This document shows, one piece after another, positions 21,192 through 31,478 of a stretch of DNA of 64,000 bases. Origin of the DNA: Poteriospumella lacustris (taxonomy: Eukaryota; Sar; Chrysophyceae; Chromulinales; Dinobryaceae). Under the pieces are notes generated by a model. That model was given only the letters and a program-made list of their open reading frames with translations. It was not told the DNA's origin and did not search any database. The stretch is taken from NCBI GenBank assembly GCA_008000375.1, contig SMOI01000091.1, forward strand, positions 5,465 to 69,464, given 5' to 3'. The position numbers were made by a program, and so were the translations under genes. Within the stretch, counting starts at the first letter, position 1, and each line of letters starts with the position of its first letter.

Positions 21192-21483
21192 AAATTATAT
21201 GTCTTTCAGCTTCAGAGCCGAATCTTCGGAAGGCGAATAGTTCAAGGCTTTGCCGATGCAATGCAAGAATTGCAAAATATTGCAAAACAGTTTCCAGACA
21301 TTGTTGGTGAATTTGCACTGAAAAAGGTGTTGGACTTTCTTGAAGATCAAGGTAATTCAGAGGAATGTCAAGAAGCTCTTGATCTAATCTGTCGATTGGT
21401 CAAAAGCAAAGACAAAAAATACTGATATCATTTTGGAGGAGACTGGTAATGTTGAACTATTGCTGGATCTTTTGTACATGTAG
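21192..21483 (+). pseudogene. Fragment resembling p115/Uso1 armadillo head, frameshifted
   Basis: The frame 21192-21425 encodes RIVQGFADAMQELQNIAKQF and EFALKKVLDFLEDQ. It stops at TGA, and one base over the frame 21424-21483 continues DIILEETGNVELLLDLLYM before TAG. Together these resemble two armadillo-like helical repeats of the p115/Uso1 vesicle-tether head (family pattern ...EIFLxxxENVxLLLDLLE...). There is no plausible start, no rest of the gene, and a one-base shift between the two frames, so it looks like a decayed fragment. An assembly error or unrecognised exons are the alternatives. Confidence 0.35.
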
Positions 21484-21730
21484 ATTGGAACATGTAGATC
21501 CAATTATCGGTGCATGCTGTTGATGAAACACCTCTGGAAGCTCGAATCCAAATGTGTCCATATGATACCAGATATTATGTTCACACAAATCACCAGTTGC
21601 TTATCGACGTATGTAATGGCAGGTATGAACAAGTTACTGTACTTCAGCGCCTCCCAGACAGTTCCCACAAACAGCAAAATCCATAATAATGCTCGAATAT
21701 AACATGGAAAAGAGGACCAGTCAACCATTC

Positions 21731-22105
21731 TTAAGCATTCCCAGCCATGTTTTGCTCAGCTTTCTTATTGTCGTCGTTTAACTCACTCACTTCCTGGTCA
21801 TCATCTTCGTTTTCTTCTTCGTTTTCATCGTCTTCTGCGAAATCCGACGAAACAAAAATCGAAAAATTTGAATAGCAAGGCGGACAAATATTCGAACACG
21901 CACGCAGACGATCAATCACATTTTGACTTAATCTTTCTTCTGCATTGGCGTGATTCTCATTGCCTCTGATGATCTGCTGTAATAGTCTGGGTTGAATTGG
22001 TATCAGACAATGTGATCCGCAATATAACCTTCCTTGACACATATCACAAGCAGCAAGAGGTCTGCCGGGAGTACCACATCCAGGTGTTGCACAAATAGCC
22101 ATCAC
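21731..22105 (-). CDS. Small Cys-rich (zinc-binding-like) acidic protein
   Basis: A 124-aa single exon. The N-terminal half has four CxxC-like pairs (CATPGC, CDMCQGRLYCGSHC, CSNICPPC), suggesting a treble-clef or B-box/MYND-like zinc module. The C-terminal 35 residues are strongly acidic (EDDENEEENEDDDQE). The second Met (22102) is an equally good start. It is head-to-head with the AGC kinase-like gene 228 bp away. No specific family is recognised. Confidence 0.6.
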   Translation of the reverse strand: MMAICATPGCGTPGRPLAACDMCQGRLYCGSHCLIPIQPRLLQQIIRGNENHANAEERLSQNVIDRLRACSNICPPCYSNFSIFVSSDFAEDDENEEENEDDDQEVSELNDDNKKAEQNMAGNA

Positions 22106-22333
22106 TATCGTAGAAAAGGAATAAATAAGTTATGGCAGCTCGGTCAATGTGAACCATGAAGATAGTGAGTGGAGTCCTGCAGTTCATGAAACGGCTCAAG
22201 TCACTCGTGCACAATTGATTGAAGGAAAGAAAGCTAATACTTTTTAAATCCATAGAGTTGCCCTCAGTTTGTGGTGGGACGTTTAATTCTTTTACAATCT
22301 TCTTTTTATCGTTTTGGAGGGTTCATAGCGATC

Positions 22334-23545
22334 ATGGAAAGTGTTGCGCATGTCAATTTTGAAAAAGGCAACGAAACTCTTCCTGTCGAACTGAATCTGG
22401 ATTTTAGCTTGAAGACTCTCTTCGGTAACTTAACTCATGCTTCTGATGATATGATGACGATATTAGTTATTTCGAAATGTGTTTTTTGTTTAGCTGCGGA
22501 CTTTGGTATCAAGGACCTCGACCTTTTGGTGAGCTCACAGTGCGATCTTCATTGATGAACCACCACTTGTTATTTGACTGTACTGTTTGTTCAGGAAACT
22601 GTATCAACGGGAGTTTTTGGAAGAACAAGGTTGGTTAGGTCACTTAAAGACAGAAATTTCTATGCTCTGAAGATTATGAAAAAGGCTCGTATTGTGAAGC
22701 AAGGTCAATTGACTCACGTTCAAAATGAGATTAAAGTCATGTCCAGACTTCGCTGTCCGTTTATCCAGGAACTGAAAGGAGTTTTTCAAGATGAAAACAG
22801 TTTGTATTTGGTGTTGGAGTTTATTCCGGGTGGAGAACTATTTTCTTATCTTCGCCGAAGCAGGGTACTGGATCTTCCAGTGTATCAGTTTGTTGCAGTT
22901 GAATTAGCTTGTGCTCTCCATCATATGCATAAAATGACCATCGTTTATCGCGACATCAAGCCAGAGAATATTCTGTTCAACAAGTTCGGACACATTCGGC
23001 TGACCGAATTCAGCCTGGCGAAGACCATCAAGAACCGAACATATACCTTGTGTGGAACGCCAGAATATGTATCACCAGAGATAATAAATGGCCAAGGGTA
23101 TGGATATTCGGCAGATTGGTGGGCATTAGGCATTCTACTTCATGAAATGGCTGTCGGATTCCCACCTTTCTATGGCCGAAACCCGTTCACAGTCTATCGA
23201 AAGATCTTGGAGGGATCTTTTCCATTGGAGGGTCCCTCGATTCCTTCCAACACAAAGGCTGCCATTAAAGGGTTTTTGACAGCAGATCGACTCAACAGAC
23301 TTGGATGTCAAAGCTTCGACCAAGTGAAAAATCACTCGTTCTTCGAAGGTGTCGACTGGAACTCGGCTTTCCGCCAACTGATCGTTCCGCCAATGATCCC
23401 CACCGTGGTCTCTGATGGTGATACTTCGAATTATGACTTCTACCCCGAAGAGGCTATAGAAGAAGCGGCTAATCTTTCACAGGAAGATCGGATTCTATTC
23501 GAATCCATTGACGAAATATTGGATCGTCCCAAGCAAGTTGTGTAG
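22334..23545 (+). CDS. AGC-family (PKA-like) kinase homologue, probable pseudokinase
   Basis: Three exons, 22334-22424, 22494-22528 and 22595-23545, with introns of 69 and 66 nt, give 358 aa. The fold is clearly PKA/PKG-like: FYALKIMKKARIVK (catalytic Lys), NEIKVMSRLRCPFI, IVYRDIKPENILF, the T-loop TYTLCGTPEYVSPEII, and SADWWALGILLHEMAVGFPPF. The DFG motif is replaced: GHIRLTEFSLAK stands where GYIKVTDFGFAK is expected, so Asp becomes Glu and Gly becomes Ser. The Gly loop is also altered (ETVSTGVFGRTR, where PKA has GTGSFGRV). Loss of the Mg-binding Asp usually abolishes or greatly alters catalysis. The short C-tail lacks the FxxF end of PKA. Confidence 0.85.
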
Positions 23546-23990
23546 CCTTACTGGCTGTGTGTGTACATAGTTTAATTAACCGGGATGAAGTCATCGCTTC
23601 ACCAATACATTAGTAAATAACTGTTGTAATTGCTTGTTGTTCTCTAAATGGGACAAAATTAGTTTGAATGAGAGGTCTCAAGTCTCATGTAGCTTTTTTA
23701 CGGAATCTCGAGTGAATGGAATCCCAAAGGAGCGACTTTCCGGGTCACATTCCCACGTTGTTGAAGACGCCGGCACAGCAGCGCGCAACTCTTCTTGTTT
23801 TTCGCCCGAAGGTTGATTTTGCACTCGTCAGATTGGTTATCGTCACGTTTGACCTTTTAGTACCGTGGTAAAACTTCATTCCTTTCGCAAGAGTTGAGTG
23901 AGTGATTTCTAAGGACGTAGTGGATTGCTTTCTGAACATCTCGATTAAGAAACTTGCTCACTTAGGACGGCAACGGAAGTGAAGGGGGTA
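23546..23990. other. Intergenic region before the Tubby gene
   Basis: No gene is supported; AT-rich. It includes the 3' end of the kinase-like gene and the presumed Tubby promoter, and could hide a short upstream Tubby exon (CTTAG acceptor at 23961-23965). Confidence 0.35.
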
Positions 23991-25714
23991 ATGGTGGATC
24001 GGTACATTGAAGTTCTACGAGAAAATGAAGCAACGTTGAAGGATGAACAAATTTCGGATGCGAAACTACGAAAAGTGCGATTCACCATTCCTATTTTGGA
24101 AGTCTTGAAGACGATTGAATGTCGCCCACTCCGAATGGAAGAGATGCGCCTGTTGCGGGCCGTCATGCTGGATTACATCAACGCCCATGGGCTTCAAATT
24201 GACAAAGATTTGATTTTTATGATGAGTCGTCGATTTTCGATGGCTTATCTGCCAGCGATTTCATTTTTGGGCGTCGACGAGTACATCATCAGTTTGGATC
24301 GAGATGGATTCGGCCCCGTGTTGGAGCAGTATCTGCCAAGTTGGAAAGACTTCTTGGATACCAATAAACAGCAAGTAAAGCCTTCACCCAAAGCATTGAA
24401 AGCCGCTGCTGCAAATCAGCCCCATCAACAACGAGAAGCCCATTTCCTGCTTCAACGAACTTTGCAATCACCATCGAAACCGGTTATCAAGTATTATCTT
24501 TGTAGTTTTCGGCGCAATCAATCTACACTGTGGACCTCGTATCGGTTGTATTTAGATGGGGTGAGGGAAATGAATGGTCAAGGGGAATACGTCAACGCGG
24601 TGCAATTGGAACAACCGATCATGCTCTTGGGAGCCAAGAAACTCAAGAGTGGCATTTCGGCGCAATGTTTCGTTTGGAAAACAGAAGATGCCAAGCTATG
24701 GAAAGAGAAATCAGCAATTGGAAAATTGACTCGCAACGCAAACACGTACATGGGCATTCCTTTTCTCAATCAAACGACCTCCGAGACAGCGACGAAACCA
24801 TCAGAAGTGGCTGTGGTAGATGCCCCTGAATTGGTATCATCCCCCGAGGGAGAATCCGAGATGGCATTGTCTTCGGTACCGTCCACTACATCTGATCGCG
24901 ATCCAGTCGAACTAACCACAACGGGATCGAAGGGAAGCTTTGATGGAACTGCTGACGATTCGTCGTTGATGTCACGTACAATCAACCGTGACCTGCTCGA
25001 AGGCGGCCCCGTCGGCATTGCGGTGCAAACGAAAGGACAAGAGAAATTGATTCAATTGACAATTGCGATTGTGAAACCCCCGGCGCGAACCTTGATTGCT
25101 TCTGGCTCACCGGAGTCGCTGTTGAGTGAATTAGAACAACTCGCGAAGAATCCGATCGGATTTACGGCGACTGTCCCATCCACAGTGGAGAGTAGTACCA
25201 CTGCGGCATCGACCGCTCCTGCTGGAAGCCCTCCCTATTTGGTTCTTCGATCGAAGTTACCTCGCAAGTTAAGCGAAAGTGGCGAGCCTAGTGCAACGTC
25301 GAGCAATGGAACAGGAGAACGAACTGCCCCTGCGGTATTGAATGGTGCCGCAGCATCGGCGTCGTCTTCTCAGTTTGGTGTGACCTTCGGAAAGGCCTCT
25401 CGTATACGCTATGCCTCTCGTAAGAACTTAGCGGCGGACATTTGGATTGACTTTCAAAGCAACCAAAAACGAGTGGCGGTGAAGACTGATTGGTCCACCG
25501 ATCAATGCGAAAGTCTGCCTCTTCTACAGGTACGGAGGCCCCATATCGTCCGTTGTTGTTGTGCTACTTCCGTTTGTAATGACTCATATGACTTCTTCGG
25601 ATGTTGATGGGTGAATAGGTTGGCAAGATGGAAGACGATCGATTTGCCGTTGACTTTCACACGATAAGTCCCTTTCAAGCGTTTGCCATTGCCGTGGCCA
25701 TCTTTGACCAATAG
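23991..25714 (+). CDS. Tubby-like protein with an inserted low-complexity segment
   Basis: Exons 23991-25529 and 25619-25714 are joined over an 89-nt intron (phase 0), about 544 aa. Tubby domains bind PI(4,5)P2 and, in ciliates and animals, help deliver membrane cargo to cilia. Here the domain starts near residue 165 (IKYYLCSFRRNQSTLWTSYRLYLD), continues with PIMLLGAKKLKSGISAQCFVWK and SAIGKLTRNANTYMGIPF, and finishes with FGVTFGKASRIRYASRK plus the exon-2 signature DRFAVDFHTISPFQAFAIAVAIFDQ. The C-terminal FAxDFxxxxSPFQAFAIAxxxF signature is diagnostic. Between the early and late strands lie roughly 200 residues of Ser/Thr/Ala-rich sequence. Residues 1-160 are an unidentified helical domain. 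Confidence 0.88.
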
Positions 25715-26077
25715 ATGGTCAATTGGCATATGGGAGTGAATGTGCTCCATCTCACAGCGCTTAGTATATAACAACATCGTAGTACGCAACTCTTTCGTTG
25801 GTGGCTGTTTTTCTTTTGTTGCTGCCTTCTGCTGTCTCACCCTGCTTTCTGAGATTGTTCTTTGTTTCACAAATGATAAGCCTAACATCTCCGTCATCAT
25901 ATCGCATCTGTTTCACGTCGTGTCGAATAGAGAGTACATAGGCGGGGGGGGGGGGAACGGTGAATGAATTGTGCATACGATCGTTTACGTGGGCATTGAC
26001 ATAGTTCATAACAGAAGTGACTTTGTGGAAGGGGCGAGACTAAGCACCGACGAAAGTTAGTATTGCTGGGGTGGGCT
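25715..26077. other. Convergent intergenic region with a G12 homopolymer
   Basis: A tail-to-tail gap between Tubby and CHMP2. It holds a 12-G run at 25944-25955 and no convincing gene. Open frames on both strands overlap without coding character. Confidence 0.45.
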
Positions 26078-27014
26078 TCAGCCGTTCTTCAGTTGTGCCA
26101 ACCGCGCTTCAAGATCGCTCACTCCGCCGTCTGCACCAATTGCGCACAGGTCAGTGAGAAAAACATTCATAGATGTACAAGGCCGAACTTCTTACCTCCT
26201 CCTCCTCCTCCGCCTCCACCTCCGCCGTTGTTGTCATTGTTGTTGTTATTACTTCCGGAACCACCACCGACACCACCCGCTCCTACCAACGTTGGTTGGG
26301 CAGCCTCCGCGACTTTTGCTTCGGTTTTCAATCCTCCCACGGGGACGGCGGGGGTAGCCTCCATGGCATTAATACCCAACTCGTCCAGAACTTGATTGAC
26401 AATCGCTCCTTCCTCTTCTGCTGAGCCTTCCTCTTCCATCGCGTCGTCGATGGCATCGCCCATGACTTCCTGCATGATTTCCGACTTCTCGTTTTCCTTC
26501 ATGAATTCAGCCATGATCTTCTGAAGAGCTGGAAGGTTCATCTTTTTATTCATCTTTCCTAGCGCAACCGTAACGCCTTTCATTGCGTCAGCCATAGCTT
26601 GATGTGATTTGACAGTCTGTACGGAGGGCAATGGTCAACGTTTTCCAAAGCCAAAGCCAATGGATGCTTTAACTGACCTGCATCTTCAACGACACTGCAT
26701 TCAAATGAGTCTTCATTTCTATAAACTTCGTCACGTAGTTCTTCGTTCTGACGTAATCTTTGGCCATGACACGGACAGCACCCTACGGTTGACTCATGAT
26801 CTCTTAGCGACACATATGCACAATGGGCACTCACAAAGGTTCTTACCATCTGTCCCATCTTAGCATGCTTCTTAATGTCAGCTTCCAGCTTCTTTTGATT
26901 GGATTCCAAGCTCTTGATCTCTTTCTCCAGCTCACGGATCGATTTCTTGATCATCCGTTGGTTTTCACGAATGATGTCCTTCAGGGGCTTTTCTTCACCG
27001 AATACGTTTCCCAT
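26078..27014 (-). CDS. CHMP2: ESCRT-III subunit, Vps2/CHMP2-like
   Basis: Four exons, 26847-27014, 26678-26782, 26196-26616 and 26078-26130, with introns of 64, 61 and 65 nt, give about 248 aa. It is a membrane-remodelling filament subunit (MVB sorting, abscission). Seen: basic N-terminus MGNVFGEEKPLKDIIRENQRMIKKSIRELEKEI (alpha1), MGQM|GAVRVMAKDYVRTKNYV, AVSLKMQ|TVKSHQAM, the acidic IMQEVMGDAIDDAMEEEG helix and IVNQVLDELGI. The last exon restores a C-terminal MIM1 motif, DLEARLAQLKNG, which binds Vps4 MIT domains. Before it, the domain linker has expanded into a run of Gly and Asn (SGSNNNNNDNNGGGGGGG). All splice joins match CHMP2 family sequence, so the structure is well supported. Confidence 0.93.
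26196..26280 (-). repeat. Trinucleotide repeat encoding poly-Gly and poly-Asn in CHMP2
   Basis: On the plus strand a CCTCCTCC... tract grades into TTGTTGTTATT triplets. Translated, it gives the Gly/Asn linker of the CHMP2-like protein just before the Vps4-binding motif. Length polymorphism would be expected. Confidence 0.75.
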
Positions 27015-27375
27015 TTTTCACACAACGACTCCAAGCCAAATCAAAAATGTGCAAGAAGGAGACGGGATAATAAGTAATGAATGATTCACAATTGTATTGT
27101 GAAAGCAGGGTGACATCAATCAATCATCGAATCGTATGTTCCATGTTGGCGGTTCAGTTTCCTAACGCCAGTACAGCGTCCCAGAGTCTGGAACAGAAAG
27201 GAACAACAGTGAAGGCCAGCAGCGCCAGCAGAGGAGGACGATGTGAAAACTTTCACTGATTTGCATTCCATTTGCAAACGTAAGCAAAATCTACGAAGAA
27301 GGTTGCTTGAAATATCACAGTTCTATCCCCAACATCGTTTCTTCTTGCTTGGGAGCAGAAAAAGTAAACAAAATA
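27015..27375. promoter_or_regulatory. Divergent region between CHMP2 and alpha/beta hydrolase genes
   Basis: 361 bp between outward-facing starts, with no gene. It must contain both promoters. Confidence 0.4.
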
Positions 27376-28371
27376 ATGAGTCAGAGTGCTGAAGAATGTT
27401 TCCCAAAGGTGTGGGTAGCTCCTGGTGTCATACACGACGATGGCACCCACTATCTACTTCGCCACCCTTCGGACCAACAAATAACTCGACCCACTGTTAT
27501 TTTGGTTCATGGTATCGGTTCCTTCTTTGCATCTTTCAGTCATGTCGCGGATATATTGCTGAAGGAAGGTTATTCCACGTTGCAATATGATTTTTATGGT
27601 CGAGGTTTCTCTGGTCCTTCTCCCACTGGTAAATACGACGAGCATATCCATATAGAGCAATTGGAGAAGCTTCTTGCCTTTCTGCGAGGACGAGGTGAGG
27701 TTACCGAGAAGGTTCATTTGGTGGGCCATTCTATGGGCGGCAGCTTTGTCGCCTTGTTTACTGCTAAACATGCACAAACAATCAAATCCGTCACGTTTTG
27801 CACACCTGCCGGTTTAATGAACAGTTGGGCGTTGGGTACTCTTAGTTGGTGTGGTTTAATCGAACCGCTTCTGAAGCCGATCATCATTGGGAAATCGCAG
27901 ATGATTCGTGCCACACACCGTGACTTCCATTTATCCGACGGCATCTACGGCCAACGAAAAGAAGAGTATCTTCATCAAATGATGCTTCAAGCGGAACATC
28001 ACCCACAATTCTTTGACGTTATGTGGAAATGCTTGTGGGAGTTCCCATTGAACGACATCACCGACCGTGTGACCGCCTTGTCGCAACATGCTCATCTACG
28101 TGTGTTGGTACTGTGGGCCCAGTATGACCAAATGATCCCCATGGGCTATAACCTTGGCCGATGGGAATCTATATTGGAGAAAGGCCACAGTCAATGGCGA
28201 AGTCATGTTGTTGAAGATGCTGGACACATGTTTATCGTTGAACATTTCGAACAAGTCGCCGCAGAAATTTTGGCGACCATTCGACAGACCGACGATGAGT
28301 CGATTCTCAACCCCGCTGAGCCATCTAGTGTACGCCCCGTAGAGGCTGTAGATTCATCGTTCACCTCCTGA
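27376..28371 (+). CDS. Alpha/beta-hydrolase (paralogue 1)
   Basis: A single exon of 331 aa. Hallmarks: oxyanion strand VILVHGIGSF, nucleophile elbow GHSMGG, acid-strand VLWAQYDQMIP and catalytic His in EDAGHMFIVEHF. The substrate is unknown; such folds include monoacylglycerol lipases and other esterases. The pattern YSTLQYDFYGRGFSGPSPTGKYDE and PAGLM is shared with the minus-strand hydrolase at 38668-39579, so the two are paralogues. The start is the first ATG, at 27376, since the frame upstream is entered only by non-ATG codons. No signal peptide. Confidence 0.88.
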   Translation: MSQSAEECFPKVWVAPGVIHDDGTHYLLRHPSDQQITRPTVILVHGIGSFFASFSHVADILLKEGYSTLQYDFYGRGFSGPSPTGKYDEHIHIEQLEKLLAFLRGRGEVTEKVHLVGHSMGGSFVALFTAKHAQTIKSVTFCTPAGLMNSWALGTLSWCGLIEPLLKPIIIGKSQMIRATHRDFHLSDGIYGQRKEEYLHQMMLQAEHHPQFFDVMWKCLWEFPLNDITDRVTALSQHAHLRVLVLWAQYDQMIPMGYNLGRWESILEKGHSQWRSHVVEDAGHMFIVEHFEQVAAEILATIRQTDDESILNPAEPSSVRPVEAVDSSFTS

Positions 28372-28502
28372 GAATGATGAACACGAAGAGAGGACAAAAA
28401 TCACGCTCCAAAAATCATTTGTAAATTTGTGTATCTGTCGAGTTCATCGTTACGAAAACAGCACATTTGACGCTGGGAGAGTGGGGAATGGGAACAGTGA
28501 GG

Positions 28503-29582
28503 TTACATACTGACCCCACCCCCACCTCCTTTCTTACCTCCGCCTCCATGCAATTCCTTGATCACCGCATTTGTAACCAAGCTACCAAATACGAGCAATC
28601 CACCCCACATATACAGAGGCGATGTGGGCTTGGGGAACAAGATAAACGACATGACTATCGTAATGGCTTTCCTTGTATTGCCTACCAAAACGGTAACAAT
28701 ACCACCAAATTCCTTGACCAATGCCATATGGAACGTGATCGCAATGTACGCCAAGAAGGTATAAATGGTCATCAAATACAACGCATTGGGATTCGCCAGG
28801 GCGTAGGTGACAGCCTCGGGAATATCACCCGACAACGTAAACGCCACGGTCATAAAGGCCAAACACAATATGTTGGTGTAATAGGTGACCTCTATCCGTG
28901 ATGATCCTTGATCGAATATTCGCTCTTGAAAGTTGGGAAGGAATGCATCGGCGACCACTGAAACACACACCAGAATGATACCTACGGAACCATAACAACA
29001 CGTATTGTCAGTCGTTGTTGGATAGGGCATAGGCAGAAGCTACATAGCAAAATGATTCGTCAACTTACCAACGAAATCGAAGTTGGGATATACTTGGAAA
29101 TCTGCTGCGGCGAACAGGACCATGCCCATCGAAATAAGGACACCAAATAAGAACTCGTACCATGCGATCTTCTTGCGGTTGTACATCACTGCAATCAACA
29201 TAGTAGGGATAAGCTTGCATGAACGAAATACCACCTTCGTGGGGTAATTGATGTAAGCCAAGGCAATGTTGCTCGTGGCCGAGCTGATCAACAAACAAAA
29301 GCACAACATCAGATACGACGTCCACGAAGCCTTTCGCTGCGTTTCTCCGTAATATCGACGCTCCAAACTCGACATAATCGCTACTCCTAACACTTCTAAA
29401 TAGCCCAAGAAAACGCCGACCTTGAATCCTGGCAAATTCATGATCAATTCCTGCATGTAGTTGTGGCAGCCAAAGAAAAACATGATACCACCCACGAGGA
29501 AGGCAAACTTGCCGTATCGCTCGTAGAGCGTTGGCGTTCCACTGGTAGTACCAAACTTAGCTGTTGACTCAATATCACTCAT
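28503..29582 (-). CDS. SLC35B-type nucleotide-sugar/PAPS transporter
   Basis: Exon 1 is 29069-29582 and exon 2 is 28503-28981, with an 87-nt intron (phase 1; FDFV|G|IILVCVSVV), about 330 aa. It has multiple hydrophobic helices typical of the drug/metabolite transporter fold. Family hallmarks: FRSCKLIPTMLIAVMYNRKKIAWYEF (SSKVIPVM...-like loop of the PAPS/UDP-sugar group), ADAFLPNFQERIFD and GNTRKAITIVMSFILFPKP. It should be a Golgi or ER antiporter; SLC35B2/B3 (PAPS) is closest by pattern, though UDP-galactose carriers are similar. A PAPS supply would fit the sulfotransferase-like gene at the right edge. The C-terminal tail is odd: Gly/Lys-rich (GGGGKKGGGGGVSM) rather than the usual Lys-rich retrieval signal. 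Confidence 0.85.
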
Positions 29583-30309
29583 ATCGTCGATCTAGTGTCA
29601 AGACTGATATAAAAGAGAGCGGAAATTCGAAAGTTCTGAACGACACGAAGAACTACCAGCCAATCAAGTAACAACCTCCCTCCGATAACAACGTCAGGAT
29701 CAAGATTTTCTCCGAATAATCAGTGTTTCACCGATTCACTGCACGGTTTTGTTTGTCTTTGGACGATGCTTCCAACGGGAAGAGGCTTCTCCGACGATTG
29801 ATGTGACAAGTGATCGACGGTTCAGTTCGACGGTCGCAGTTTCGGCTGCTGGTGGACAAAACTTGTGTGCGGGTAGAGATATATGCGAGCAAATACTGCA
29901 GTCGGCTAAGTGCGGCTTCGTGGGTATCGGCTCGAAAGGCAAAAGGAGTTTATACGATCACTTTGCATAACCTGTTTTTGTGCAACACGAAAATCAGCAT
30001 CGCGTCACTGAAAATAATGCTTTGGAGCTTTTAGAACTCATAAACACAACGTGGACAGGAATAGTTACGAGAATGGAAAGACAACGACACTTAGATCCTC
30101 TCAAAGAAAGCTATATGCAGCCACCCGCAAAACTATTTTGTACCGAAACGGCTGTGCGGTTGGAGGTTGAAGACCGAACAGATCTGCCGTCCGAAAATTG
30201 CTGAAATCTATTTTACTTGATAACCATTCCACAAACTGACCAGAGCGCCAGCGCGAAAGTAAGCCCCAACCATTCCTAGCTCTTAGCTGTGTGAAAACTG
30301 CAAAGAAAT
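29583..30309. other. Divergent region with coding-like remnants
   Basis: Between the transporter and the amidohydrolase starts. A plus-strand frame open from 29689 to 30204, broken by one in-frame TAA, is listed separately. The remainder is AT-rich and holds presumed promoters. Confidence 0.35.
29689..30204 (+). pseudogene. Coding-like frame interrupted by one in-frame TAA, no ATG in the first half
   Basis: The frame 29689-29967 gives (e.g.) GRCFQREEASPTIDVTSDRR and AGRDICEQILQSAKCGFVG. After TAA (29968-29970) the same frame continues 29971-30204 with ENNALELLELINTTWTGIVT and MERQRHLDPLKESYMQPPAK, ending TGA. An ATG occurs only in the second part (MERQRH, 30073). It could be a pseudogene, a gene with an unrecognised intron around the TAA, or a long 5' UTR. 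No family recognised. Confidence 0.25.
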
Positions 30310-31478
30310 ATGGCAACTTCTGCTGCTACTGCTGCGGCGCGTGCCGCCGTCCGCTTGGTCGATGTGCACACGCACATGTACACCCCTAAGTACATGAACA
30401 TTCTTCGTTCTCGTGCTGACATCCCCAAAGTGCGTACGATTGATGGTGAAGATCGTTTGATCATTCTTCCTGGTGAAGAATCGGAGACGACGACGAAGGT
30501 GGGTCGTCCCATTGGACGTGAGTACTGGAGTGTGGACACCAAGATCGCGTACATGGACCGCCACAACATCTCGCATTCCATTGTCTCTCTTGCCAATCCA
30601 TGGTTGGACTTCTTGGAAGGAAGCGCTGCTGAATCAGTTGCTCAGGAGCTCAACGACGAGCTCCAAGATATCTGTGAGACCTCGAAAGGTCGTCTCTATG
30701 GCTTTGCGACGTTGCCTGTTCGTAATACACAAGCCAGTTTGAAAGAAATTCAACGCATTAAGAAGCTTCCTTCTATCAAAGGTGTTATCTTGGGTACACC
30801 TGGCGCTGGCAAGGGCTTGGATCACGAGAACATGCGCGAGGTGTTGCACAGCATCGCGGAACAAAACTTGACGATCTTCTTACATCCCCATTATGGATTG
30901 GGCAATGAACAGTATCACAACACTGGACACGCCTTGTTTTTGGCGTTGGGTTTTCCCTTTGAGACGACCGCGGCAGTTTCCCGTTTGATTGTCACCGGTG
31001 TCCTCGACGAGATCCCGGATTTGAAGATTTTGATCGCCCATGCGGGTGCCGCGTTGCCGTCGTTGATTGGACGTTTGGATTCGTGTGTGGCACATGACTT
31101 AGGTACGTTTAAAGTCTTCTCAATGGAGGAGAATCGTTGTCGTTTTAACATTGTGATGTGATGTGATGTGATGTGACGGTGACGACAGCGATCGCGAACA
31201 AGTTGCACAAGGCCCCCTCGGAGTACATGAAGAAGTTCTATTTCGATGCGATTTCCTACGATCCCACGATTCTTCAATCGTTGATCAATCTCGTGGGGCC
31301 CGATCGTATCATGTTCGGTACGGACAACCCTTTCTTTCCGCCGTTGCATGCCGGGGACATCAACACGGCGACCTGGCCCAGTACTGTGAAAGTGCAACAG
31401 AGCATTGGTAGCTTAGCCAATGTCGCGCATCGTGACCAGATTAGCTTTGGCAACGCGGCCAAGCTATTCCAGTTGTAA
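30310..31478 (+). CDS. ACMSD-family metal-dependent amidohydrolase/decarboxylase
   Basis: Exons 30310-31102 and 31189-31478 with an 86-nt intron (phase 1; VAHDL|A|IANKLHKAP), about 360 aa. Amidohydrolase_2 landmarks: VDVHTHMY metal ligands, FLHPHYG His, ILIAHAGAALP His, and FGTDNPFFPP Asp near the C-terminus. The AHDL...PSEYMKKFYFDAISYDP segment is typical of ACMSD-like decarboxylases. The reaction class is a zinc-dependent decarboxylase or hydrolase of small aromatic or unsaturated acids; the substrate cannot be assigned. Start ATG at 30310, with an Ala-rich N-terminus. The intron contains a TGTGA-type microsatellite (31153-31175). Confidence 0.9.
31153..31176. repeat. (TGTGA)n microsatellite in the amidohydrolase intron
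   Basis: Four to five copies of TGTGA lie inside the intron, directly 5' of the acceptor region. No coding effect expected. Confidence 0.85.
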
